The translations under genes and the position numbers were made by a program. 21,010 nucleotides of DNA from Psychrobacter sp. (lineage in GTDB: Bacteria > Pseudomonadota > Gammaproteobacteria > Pseudomonadales > Moraxellaceae), in the NCBI GenBank assembly GCA_029264635.1, contig JARIAA010000225.1, positions 1 to 21,010 of the forward strand, given 5' to 3'. The notes below the pieces were generated by a model that saw only the letters and a program-made list of their open reading frames with translations, was not told where the DNA came from and did not search any database. Every line of letters begins with the position of its first letter. Position 1 is the first letter of the stretch. Positions 6,971-13,629 of this stretch are shown in pieces.

Positions 6971-7038
6971 TAAAAAACCATTTAACAAACGTTAAAAAAT
7001 ACTGAAGACAATAAACTAAGAAAAATCAGGGGCGTTTT

Positions 7039-7737
7039 ATGCAAATGAAAATCAACAATCACACTTATGAAGTCTTAACCAGTCAAGATATTGCTCATAT
7101 CGAAAAAGCGATCGATAAATCAGCCCTTGCTATGCCTCTTGTCGCCGTCTATTGTGGTTCGCGCCTGGGTAATGATGGAGTGTATGAACAAGCAGCACGC
7201 GAGCTTGGACGTGCTTTAGCAAAAAATGGTTTGGGTTTGGTTTATGGCGGTGCGAGTATCGGGCTGATGGGCGCAGTAGCAGACGAGGTTATAAAAGGCG
7301 GGGCGCAAGCCATTGGCGTGATTCCAACCTTTATGCTCAAGCATGAGATTGCCCATCATGAGCTGACTCGTCTACATCTGACCGATACCATGCACACCCG
7401 TAAAACCGTCATGGCAGAGTATGCTGACGCTTTTATTACTTTACCAGGTGGCCTTGGCACTCTTGAAGAGATTATGGAGATCGCCACATGGCGTCAGTTG
7501 TATCAACATGAAAAACCGATGATCATCTTAAATATCAATGGATTTTATGACTGTTTAATTGAGCATTTAAAGTACACAGCTGAACAGGGCTTTATGAAGC
7601 AAGAGGATCTCGATCGTCTGGTCATTTGCAATACGATTAGTGAAGCTATTGATTTATTACAGGTGATTGTAACGATCGATGATGAAGTGGACACAGAAAA
7701 AATGGCGGGTAGCAAGAGCAAAGCGCTGCAGAATTAA
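7039..7737 (+). CDS. LOG family protein (cytokinin riboside 5'-monophosphate phosphoribohydrolase type)
   Basis: 232 residues. The lysine decarboxylase-like/LOG Rossmann fold is marked by YCGSRLG (38-44), VYGGASIGLMG (68-78) and the signature PGGLGTLEE (136-144); Arg121 and Glu143/144 are the expected active-site residues. Family members cleave nucleoside monophosphates such as AMP or cytokinin nucleotides to base plus ribose 5-phosphate in the cytoplasm. The N-terminal 30 residues (MQMKINNHTYEVLTSQDIAH) extend beyond the core, and a 25-residue charged tail follows it. AGGGG 6 nt upstream supports ATG 7039, although ATG 7045 is also possible. Upstream lie two GTTTAATC repeats. It converges on the FAD enzyme gene across a strong shared terminator. 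Confidence 0.9.
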   Translation: MQMKINNHTYEVLTSQDIAHIEKAIDKSALAMPLVAVYCGSRLGNDGVYEQAARELGRALAKNGLGLVYGGASIGLMGAVADEVIKGGAQAIGVIPTFMLKHEIAHHELTRLHLTDTMHTRKTVMAEYADAFITLPGGLGTLEEIMEIATWRQLYQHEKPMIILNINGFYDCLIEHLKYTAEQGFMKQEDLDRLVICNTISEAIDLLQVIVTIDDEVDTEKMAGSKSKALQN

Positions 7738-7774
7738 TCTATCAAACGCTGTGACATGAATGGCTATCATATAA

Positions 7775-7812
7775 AAAAGGGAGTAGATGGCTATGGCTAT
7801 CTACTCCCTTTT
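7775..7812. terminator. Strong bidirectional terminator between the LOG and FAD-enzyme genes
   Basis: A perfect 14-bp stem (7775-7788 with 7799-7812, core GGGAGTAGAT/ATCTACTCCC) and a 10-nt loop. A-runs before it and T-runs after it give a U-tail in both directions. It serves both convergent genes. Confidence 0.92.
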
Positions 7813-7849
7813 CATGATCTCTTTTACCGCCTGATTATTACCAGACAAC

Positions 7850-9436
7850 CTATATTTTAACTGCTGGAAACTCTTTTGACATCGCCTCGCAAATACTATG
7901 ATTCACCCCAGCCATCGCGACAGGAAAGCCGCGTTCTTCAGCTAGTAAGCGCGCCACTTCGTTGATACTTGCGCTATCGTTATTTTTTAGGTAAGACCAT
8001 TCGTGGTTATAGCGGCTAAGGTTTACGTCCGTTTCTTTGTCGACCAATCCAAGCTCTGCCAACTCATCAACAATTTGATCAGCGGCTATTAGGGTTGATG
8101 AGGCTTTGACATTTTCTGCTCGCGCATAGCGTATATTTGAGTACAAGCTTACATCGGCTACGCGCAAGGTATCATCTTGCCCCGGGATTTGTTGTCCGCC
8201 ATATAAGGCATTGCCGATGGTACGTGCACTATGAAACGTTGGCACAAATTCAGCGATGTATTCAATCGCCTGCTGGCTACGCGCTTGGAGCGGCGCTTTA
8301 TCCCAGCCGTCTTCAATATAATGTACGTATTGTTTTGGCAGTTTAGGCTGCGCGCTGCTCTTATTAGAGGCGACCAGACCATCATTAAACAAGGTAATGG
8401 CTTTGCTCATCCCGTGTATCTGAAAATAGCCATCTGGATAAGGCGTAAGCTGCGCCATGCCCTCAGGCGTGCCACGACTGCCATAGACAATAATCTCTGG
8501 CATTTGACCACCTGCATCATCCCAATGTGTAATATAAGAAGATTTAAACTCAACCATGCGCGTGACTTTAACGCCAACCATATCATCGATTACGCCGGTA
8601 CGAAAGCCGCAAGCGTTAACCAGATAATCGACCTCGATAGATTCATTTTCAGGGCTGCCAGCTTGCTGATAGTCGATACGCCATTTAGTGACATGATGGT
8701 CAGCGTTTGAACAGTTTTCACAATCGACAGGCATCACTTGCTTGATTTGCGTATTTGTAAAGACATGCGCATGATTATAGTTGGCTAACGCCAATTGCGC
8801 TGAAGCGGCTAAACGAAAAATATTCCAGCCATATTCTTGTACGACAATCAGCGGAAATTTAACTTTGTTTAAATCCAAATACTTGGCAACTGGTATCATC
8901 CATTCATCAACGCTACGCGGTACTGCAACTTTCTTACGCTCAGACAGCTCAAGTAGTTGCTTATGACTATAAAGCTGATAATAATTTTCAGGTTCGCCCA
9001 ATACTTTGTTATTGGCATCTTTGGCAATAAGGTCACGATAAGCGTCTGTCAAGATATCAAGACGCGGGAGCAAATCTGCTGGCAATCCTCCATCGCGCGT
9101 CGGCACGGCAAAGACAGTAGGTCTTACATCGATGGTATAAGGATAAATGCGCAAAATATCGATGCATTGCTCAAGAAGCGCAACGCAGTCTTCATCAGGG
9201 ATTTCACGATATAGATTGCCACCAGCATGCAAATGACACATGGGTGGACCATCGATAAGGGAGGACTTTTTTTCAAATAGGTAAGTTTCAAGCCCTAGAG
9301 CAGCAAGACGAATAGCAATGGTTGCACCAGCAGTACCGCCACCAAGAATGCCCACGCGTTTATTAGAATAGTTATCTGAGGTATTTTGCTGAATAGCGTG
9401 ATTGTTGATAAAGTTTTGGGTCATTGTCGTTGTCAT
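7850..9436 (-). CDS. FAD-dependent oxidoreductase of unknown substrate
   Basis: 528 residues. An N-terminal dinucleotide-binding fold shows the LGGGTAGA motif at 31-38 with Glu55 at the end of beta-strand 2, the glutathione-reductase-like FAD signature. The segment DYLVNACGFRTG (about 270-290) has the form of the second FAD motif of amine-oxidase/DAO-type enzymes, and ANVKASST-type sequence near residue 440 fits the last FAD-contact region. There is no signal peptide. I do not recognise a characterised relative, so the substrate is open. The first 25 residues are Asn/Gln/Thr-rich. AAGGA lies only 1 nt before the first ATG and 13 nt before the ATG at codon 5, so the exact start is uncertain. 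It stands alone between a terminator and a 550-bp intergenic region. Confidence 0.75.
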   Translation of the reverse strand: MTTTMTQNFINNHAIQQNTSDNYSNKRVGILGGGTAGATIAIRLAALGLETYLFEKKSSLIDGPPMCHLHAGGNLYREIPDEDCVALLEQCIDILRIYPYTIDVRPTVFAVPTRDGGLPADLLPRLDILTDAYRDLIAKDANNKVLGEPENYYQLYSHKQLLELSERKKVAVPRSVDEWMIPVAKYLDLNKVKFPLIVVQEYGWNIFRLAASAQLALANYNHAHVFTNTQIKQVMPVDCENCSNADHHVTKWRIDYQQAGSPENESIEVDYLVNACGFRTGVIDDMVGVKVTRMVEFKSSYITHWDDAGGQMPEIIVYGSRGTPEGMAQLTPYPDGYFQIHGMSKAITLFNDGLVASNKSSAQPKLPKQYVHYIEDGWDKAPLQARSQQAIEYIAEFVPTFHSARTIGNALYGGQQIPGQDDTLRVADVSLYSNIRYARAENVKASSTLIAADQIVDELAELGLVDKETDVNLSRYNHEWSYLKNNDSASINEVARLLAEERGFPVAMAGVNHSICEAMSKEFPAVKI

Positions 9437-9610
9437 ATCCTTAATGGCAGCCGCATAAAATCATGCTTTGTTTATGCTTTGAGTATTTATAATCGTATTA
9501 TGTCCCTTGATATGCGTGCGTATGTCGTCAAGTTCAACATTCATATGAAGCCGTCGTAGTCATACTTTAATCTATATTTTATTGTGTGATGACTGTTCAT
9601 GATTGAATAG

Positions 9611-9628
9611 AGTATTTTAAGAAATACT
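9611..9628. promoter_or_regulatory. Perfect 7-bp inverted repeat, possible operator
   Basis: AGTATTT and AAATACT flank a TAAG spacer, giving an 18-bp near-symmetric site. It is followed by no T-run, so a terminator is unlikely. Which of the two divergent genes it would control is unclear. Confidence 0.3.
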
Positions 9629-9850
9629 ACGCTTGGTAAGATGGCAAATACGTAATAAGTTGCATGAGTTTTGTCAATGAGTAGTCGATACTCTGCTATT
9701 TTTAGCCCAGTTAGATACCTATTGTTTCATTAAAGATATGCTCTAGTCGGAACATAAATAGATTTCGCTAAATACAAGGTATTAAACAAACGCTCTTAAG
9801 TGCTTGAAACGTCAAATTCATAGGTTTTTGTAAACTTATACCCTGAAGAA

Positions 9851-9878
9851 ATGACTTATCTGGGGCATATGCTATATT
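9851..9878 (+). promoter_or_regulatory. Candidate extended -10 promoter for the lipoprotein gene
   Basis: ATGACT (9851-9856, 4 of 6 to the -35 consensus), a 16-bp spacer, and TGCTATATT (9870-9878), an extended TGn plus TATATT -10. This would give a 5' leader of about 105 nt before the ATG. Confidence 0.45.
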
Positions 9879-9977
9879 AAAACTGTTCTATAGTACTCTT
9901 AAGCCTAGCTTATATGACACATCTAAAAGAGAGAGCCATCATATAGATATAGGTCAACGACATGTGATTCTCATAAC

Positions 9978-9984
9978 AAGGAAG
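9978..9984 (+). promoter_or_regulatory. Ribosome binding site deciding the lipoprotein start
   Basis: AAGGAAG overlaps the upstream in-frame GTG at 9984 and sits at proper distance from ATG 9990, so the ATG is the start. Confidence 0.75.
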
Positions 9985-9989
9985 TGATT

Positions 9990-10424
9990 ATGAAACGTAT
10001 ACTTATGTTATCCGCCTTAACAGGCGTCTTAACTCTGACAGGTTGCTCAACCATAGATAATATGTTTGGTACCAATATGTCAGGTATGAATGAGGCCAAA
10101 GCAGTGACTGGCAATATGGCCCCAGTGACCAGTAGAAATGGGATGTTGGTTGACGCAACCAACTATATGACGTTGTATACTTTTGATAAAGATATGGCAA
10201 ATAAATCAAACTGTACGGGCGAATGCTTGGCAGCTTGGCCTGCCCTAACGGCCACTAGTGCTGCTAAAACCTCTGGTCAATTCTCTACTTTTAAACGTGA
10301 TGATGGCAGTTATCAGTGGGCAGTAAATAACAAACCTCTCTACTTTTTCGTCAAAGATACAAAAGCGGGTGATAAAAATGGCGACAATGTGAAAGGTGTT
10401 TGGCATATCGTGCCGACCAAATAA
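9990..10424 (+). CDS. Outer-membrane-type lipoprotein with COG4315 secreted repeats
   Basis: 144 residues from the ATG. A signal peptide with lipobox LTGC puts the lipidated cysteine at residue 19; Ser20 at +2 favours transfer to the outer membrane. Two copies of the secreted repeat of unknown function (PF03640/COG4315) follow: the first about residues 48-85 (MLVDATNYMTLYTFDKD, then CTGEC), the second about 104-142 (QWAVNNKPLYFFVKD, then GVWHIV). The two cysteines of NCTGEC may form a disulfide. Molecular function is not known for this family. It is monocistronic, with its own promoter candidate and a terminator at 10466-10496. Confidence 0.88.
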   Translation: MKRILMLSALTGVLTLTGCSTIDNMFGTNMSGMNEAKAVTGNMAPVTSRNGMLVDATNYMTLYTFDKDMANKSNCTGECLAAWPALTATSAAKTSGQFSTFKRDDGSYQWAVNNKPLYFFVKDTKAGDKNGDNVKGVWHIVPTK

Positions 10425-10465
10425 GATATTGTTCCTATCAAATAAAATAATGTCATTTTAAAATC

Positions 10466-10496
10466 AAAAATCAGTCAGGATGATGGCTGATTTTTT
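10466..10496 (+). terminator. Rho-independent terminator after the lipoprotein gene
   Basis: AAAAATCAGTCA (10466-10477) pairs with TGGCTGATTTTT (10484-10495), with one G-U pair and a 6-nt loop, ending in T6. Confidence 0.88.
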
Positions 10497-10765
10497 AGGG
10501 TGTAATTTAGCAGACCTTTGATCAACGCTCATGATAATACGTATTACGAGTACCACAGTGACTCTCAATACCGCTGCCGTTTTAATGAGAACTTACTCTG
10601 TAGGCGACTTGCATCAAACGCTAAAAACCGTTAAAATCGCGGTTTGAATTTCCCGCTGTGGAAGGCTAAGAGAGCAGAGGTGTGGTGTTGGGTGCTGGAA
10701 TAAGCCAGTGATGCAGCTGCCAGACTTTTAAATGTGCTTAGTGCCTCAGTTACGTATGTGATGGT

Positions 10766-10796
10766 TTGACAAATAGTCAATCGTATCGATCATACA
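10766..10796 (+). promoter_or_regulatory. Candidate L31 promoter with dyad over the -35
   Basis: TTGACA at 10766-10771 is a consensus -35. The best -10 is a poor CATACA (10791-10796) at 19 bp. The -35 forms half of a perfect inverted repeat TTGAC-AAATA-GTCAA (10766-10780), a plausible operator position. Confidence 0.4.
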
Positions 10797-10816
10797 TCGG
10801 ACATAGAGAGTTTATT

Positions 10817-11095
10817 ATGCGTAAAGATATCCATCCTAATTATCAAGAAGTGTTATTCCACGATACTAACGCTGACGTGTTTTTCTTAACGCGCTCGACG
10901 GTTAGTACCAAAGCCACTCGTGAATACGAAGGCGTTGAGTACCCATACTACCCACTTGATATCTCAAGTGCGTCGCATCCATTCTATACAGGCGAGCAAC
11001 GTAAAACGTCTACTGAAGGCCGTGTTGCAAGCTTCAACAAACGCTTTGGTGCGTTTGGTGGTCGTAATAAGAAAGCTGCTGATTCTGCTGAGTAA
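10817..11095 (+). CDS. rpmE2: Ribosomal protein L31 type B
   Basis: 92 residues from ATG 10817, which has AGAGAG 6 nt upstream; an in-frame upstream start would overlap the -35 element and is unlikely. It begins MRKDIHPNYQEVLFHD, typical of bacterial L31, and has no cysteines, so the zinc-binding CxxC of type A L31 is absent. This is the C-minus paralogue (YkgM type), usually slightly longer than type A. It binds the large subunit and forms an inter-subunit bridge. In many bacteria this form replaces zinc-L31 when zinc is scarce under Zur control, but I could not find a convincing Zur box here. An Ala/Lys/Asp-rich tail follows residue 80. Confidence 0.95.
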   Translation: MRKDIHPNYQEVLFHDTNADVFFLTRSTVSTKATREYEGVEYPYYPLDISSASHPFYTGEQRKTSTEGRVASFNKRFGAFGGRNKKAADSAE

Positions 11096-11130
11096 TTTGC
11101 GCTTATTGCGTCAACTTATTTTGCTAAGCA

Positions 11131-11162
11131 AAAAAACCGCTGATCATTCAGCGGTTTTTTTT
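11131..11162. terminator. Bidirectional terminator between L31 and the SGNH hydrolase gene
   Basis: A perfect 13-bp stem AAAAAACCGCTGA/TCAGCGGTTTTTT with a TCAT loop and 8 T on the plus strand; the A-run on the left gives a U-tail for the minus-strand transcript of the nadV-SGNH unit. Confidence 0.93.
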
Positions 11163-11205
11163 ACATTTTTTAAGCATATTCAAGTCGATTATCGGTTAAA
11201 GGCTT

Positions 11206-12048
11206 CTAATTGCTATGTTTATCAAGCTGAGAATCAAGTAATTGCACAATCAGCTCTGCCAATTGCTGTGCCCAATAGCCATAAGTTAGGCTGCTGGGAT
11301 GAAAACCATCGCTTGCAAACATAGCGCCACTATCGATAATGGTACCATCAGCATGTTTCTCTGCCATTTGCGCAAAGTCTGCTGCCATATAATGCACACC
11401 ACGATGCTCTGCACAAACTTGCTTTAATACCTTATCAAGCTTCGTTGCCTTTGCACCAATAAAGCTATTTAGCGGGGCCGGTAGCGCAGGCATTTGCGCC
11501 ATCGGTGGTAGGCTTGAAAATATCAGTGTGCTTACACCAAATTTACGCTGAGCAATGGTAATAATCTGTTCAAGCTGCTGTTGCCACTTTGAGGCAGAGA
11601 CGTTGGCGGTCGTATCATTAACGCCGACACTCAAAACCATAATATCTACTGGCTGTCTGCGAGTAGGTAAGACATACAATCGACGTAAAATATCAAAACT
11701 GGTATGTCCCGTTGTCGCCTGTAATGACCAGCTAAGCGCATCAAACTGAGCGTTAATGAGCGGTTGCTGCTGCAAGGCGGGTATCAACTTGCCGGTAAGT
11801 GCTTCTTGCTGCGTCAGACTACCGACACCCGCTGCTGCAGAATCACCAACGATCATGATACTTAGTGTTTTTGCAGTCTTACTTGCCCGCCTTTCGGCAG
11901 TATCGCGCAATTGGATATGACCCTGTCTTGCGCCTGCTGGTTCAGGAAGACGCACCGTATCACGTTTGACTTTGCGGCCTTGATATAAGTAAACAGGAGC
12001 AAGTAATACATCCTTGGCAATGGCTGATATTTTAAGAGGCGTTACCAT
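11206..12048 (-). CDS. SGNH/GDSL-type hydrolase
   Basis: 280 residues. The SGNH blocks are present: block I VGDSAAAG with nucleophile Ser70, Gly114 as a block II candidate, block III SVGVND with Asn144, and block V SDGFHPS with Asp247 and His250. This predicts a serine esterase, lipase or acylhydrolase acting on an unknown ester. The first 60 residues are basic, with only a short hydrophobic stretch (10-22), so export is uncertain. The ATG overlaps the last codons and stop of nadV (ATGGTAA, 7 bp shared), and its ribosome binding site GGGAG lies inside nadV. This indicates translational coupling, but no metabolic link to NAD is obvious. Confidence 0.88.
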   Translation of the reverse strand: MVTPLKISAIAKDVLLAPVYLYQGRKVKRDTVRLPEPAGARQGHIQLRDTAERRASKTAKTLSIMIVGDSAAAGVGSLTQQEALTGKLIPALQQQPLINAQFDALSWSLQATTGHTSFDILRRLYVLPTRRQPVDIMVLSVGVNDTTANVSASKWQQQLEQIITIAQRKFGVSTLIFSSLPPMAQMPALPAPLNSFIGAKATKLDKVLKQVCAEHRGVHYMAADFAQMAEKHADGTIIDSGAMFASDGFHPSSLTYGYWAQQLAELIVQLLDSQLDKHSN

Positions 12049-13439
12049 CCTGCGCGCTCCCGTATGGTCGTAAGATTGTCTTCTATGAGCAGTTTACCAT
12101 CGACATAGACATCACGTAGCAGACTGTCTGTATCAGGGTTCACATCATCGGATTTTACCGTATGTATCTTTCCATCATTATCTTTTATCAGTGCTAAGCG
12201 ACCCTTTTTGGAGCGTTTAGAGTGGCTAGTGACTGGATCTTTATAAATGTCTTTCCACACGCCATCAATACAAATAGCGCTGGCTTTCATTGCCCAGTTC
12301 ATCGTATCGCGGTTGACTTGTTGCAACAGACCACCGCCCATTCCAAAAGTAATATTCTCTGCACTAAAACCTGCTTTCATGACGACATCAATGATTTTAC
12401 TTAAGCTTTGCGGACTGATGCCGTCACCTTGAATGATACGTACGTAATCAGGCAAGACTTTATAGCCTTTACGGTTCAAAGTTGTACCAAACTTGACTGC
12501 CAAACGCTCTAACGCCTCACGTACGACTTTGGTTGGCTCGCCACTGTCTGGTCGAATGACTAAGGTGCCGCCCATATTTTTGACATCCTCTTTTAACGCA
12601 TCGCCCCAAATATTATCAATGGCATTCCATAAGTCATAGCTATCTGACACCACGGAAAAGGCTTTATCTTTGCCACCAAACTGTTCAATCATATTGGCAA
12701 AAGCCGCCGTCTCTCCATCGCGGCCCCACGCAGTCATAGTGCTGTGTTCAGCAGCCGGAATAGAAAACGCTGGCATATCATTGCCCATTTGATACCAACG
12801 GCTGGCAGCAACCAACGCCGCCATGGAGTCTGTACCAGCGAAATTAACTAAATGCGCTAAGCTACCGAGTGCTACCGACTCGTGACTAGAAGCCCCGCGT
12901 GAGCCAAAATCATGCAAACGGAAAATGAGCGATTCTGAATGGTCAGCAGACGTCTCTAATGCATGGCGGATGACCCCTTTGCAGTAATGTGACACACTTG
13001 CGACAGTAGAGGGGTACCAAATGGCGCGCAGCAAGGCCGTTTCGATATAGCTTGGCAACCAATAAAACTCAGGGTCAGTATTGGTGATTTGGCAAACGAC
13101 GTTGGATACTGGCACGATGCTGCCCTCAGACACCGCCTGAATACGTAGAGGCAAATAACCGCCATGTTTATCGACTAGACGCTCCCAGCCTGCACGATTA
13201 AATGTCAGACCGTGAGCATGAATCACGGTTTCAGCTTCATCGATATCTTGATAAGTAATAGGGGTGCTTAAGTATTCTTTAATAAAGGCTTGCAAGCCAA
13301 AAAACACCACATCATAGTCGCCGCCACGGGCTTCGATATAGCTGGATAGATACTCACTGCCAGCTGGATATTGCACCCAATGCGACGTTTTATAACTGTC
13401 GCTATTGAGAATAAGATTGTTTAAATTGCTGGTATACAT
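12042..13439 (-). CDS. nadV: Nicotinamide phosphoribosyltransferase
   Basis: 465 residues, close to the length of animal NAMPT and bacterial NadV. It condenses nicotinamide with PRPP to NMN. Active-site markers are intact: Arg181 in HDFGSRGASS, Asp204 in GTDSM (nicotinamide preference), the autophosphorylated histidine His232 in AAEHST, Arg296 and Asp298 in VIRPDSGEP, QGDGI at 337-341 and the GMGGG phosphate loop at 366-370. Upstream GTG (13442) is in frame, but GAGGAG sits 7 nt before ATG 13439, so I choose the ATG. It lies 190 bp downstream of nadM on the same strand, with a good promoter candidate and a dyad in the gap, so it may have its own control. Confidence 0.96.
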   Translation of the reverse strand: MYTSNLNNLILNSDSYKTSHWVQYPAGSEYLSSYIEARGGDYDVVFFGLQAFIKEYLSTPITYQDIDEAETVIHAHGLTFNRAGWERLVDKHGGYLPLRIQAVSEGSIVPVSNVVCQITNTDPEFYWLPSYIETALLRAIWYPSTVASVSHYCKGVIRHALETSADHSESLIFRLHDFGSRGASSHESVALGSLAHLVNFAGTDSMAALVAASRWYQMGNDMPAFSIPAAEHSTMTAWGRDGETAAFANMIEQFGGKDKAFSVVSDSYDLWNAIDNIWGDALKEDVKNMGGTLVIRPDSGEPTKVVREALERLAVKFGTTLNRKGYKVLPDYVRIIQGDGISPQSLSKIIDVVMKAGFSAENITFGMGGGLLQQVNRDTMNWAMKASAICIDGVWKDIYKDPVTSHSKRSKKGRLALIKDNDGKIHTVKSDDVNPDTDSLLRDVYVDGKLLIEDNLTTIRERAGW

Positions 13440-13446
13440 CACAGAA

Positions 13447-13452
13447 CTCCTC
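13447..13452 (-). promoter_or_regulatory. Ribosome binding site deciding the nadV start
   Basis: GAGGAG on the minus strand ends 7 nt before ATG 13439 and only 4 nt before the alternative GTG 13442; the ATG is favoured. Confidence 0.65.
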
Positions 13453-13557
13453 TGCTTTAATGGTCGCAGCTGCTTTTTGAATGACAGTTGCGATGGTGAG
13501 CCCTTGCCGTCTATCGGCTTAGGTAGTAAAAACTTTCTATAAAATTTATTAAAAAGC

Positions 13558-13583
13558 TAACAAAAGTATATAGAATTTTGTTA
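13558..13583. promoter_or_regulatory. Perfect 8-bp dyad just downstream of the nadV promoter candidate
   Basis: TAACAAAA (13558-13565) and TTTTGTTA (13576-13583) flank a 10-nt spacer. Given the -10 at 13589-13594, the dyad would cover about +1 to +25 of the nadV transcript, a classic repressor position. No T-run follows, so a terminator is unlikely. Confidence 0.4.
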
Positions 13584-13588
13584 TTAAA

Positions 13589-13617
13589 AATTTATACATA
13601 ATGAACTAAGCGGTCAA
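13589..13617 (-). promoter_or_regulatory. Candidate sigma-70 promoter for nadV
   Basis: On the minus strand TTGACC (13617-13612, 5 of 6), a 17-bp spacer, then TAAATT (13594-13589, 4 of 6). It starts just beyond the nadM stop codon. Confidence 0.5.
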
Positions 13618-13629
13618 CTAAATGAGCTG

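Larger units (their letters stand above)
6575..7038. other. 464-bp gene-free region with a series of short perfect hairpins
   Basis: No convincing ORF is present. Going along the plus strand I see: ATTGCGT/ACGCAAT (6679-6685/6706-6712) with inner CCG/CGG; AATACT/AGTATT (6734-6739/6747-6752); AAAGAC/GTCTTT (6757-6762/6768-6773); CTGAG..TCTTAC/GTAAGA..CTCAG (6805-6836); TACCAT/ATGGTA (6857-6862/6888-6893); and ATGGTTT/AAACCAT (6960-6966/6975-6981). The region must hold the promoters of the divergent hydrolase (-) and LOG (+) genes. A structured leader or small RNA is possible; I recognise no known family. Confidence 0.5.
9437..9989. other. 553-bp intergenic region between the FAD-enzyme and lipoprotein genes
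   Basis: No ORF is supported. It contains a perfect dyad AGTATTT-TAAG-AAATACT (9611-9628), a 10-bp palindrome TTCATATGAA (9540-9549) and a candidate promoter for the lipoprotein gene at 9851-9878. The promoter of the FAD-enzyme gene must lie near 9440-9560 on the minus strand, but I could not pick one convincingly. Confidence 0.5.
10425..10816. other. 392-bp region upstream of L31 with unexplained structure
   Basis: After the lipoprotein terminator about 320 bp remain without an ORF. They hold a 12-bp perfect palindrome TAATACGTATTA (10535-10546), a hairpin AAACCG/CGGTTT (10625-10630/10640-10645), CTGG/CCAG (10695-10708) and the L31 promoter candidate at 10766. I recognise no RNA family. It could be a long regulated leader, a small RNA locus, or decayed sequence. 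Confidence 0.4.

Noticed and set aside
8231..8710. 159-codon open frame on the plus strand inside the FAD oxidoreductase gene
   Set aside because: Antisense shadow; no domain, no ribosome binding site and unusual composition.
10530..10816. Zur box upstream of L31 type B
   Set aside because: Searched by eye for an AT-rich TGTTATA-N-TATAACA-like dyad. Only TAATACGTATTA is symmetric, and it is 270 bp from the gene and does not match well.
10920..11324. 134-codon plus frame overlapping L31 and the SGNH gene
   Set aside because: It runs through a strong terminator and through real genes on both sides; the protein is low in complexity and unrecognisable.
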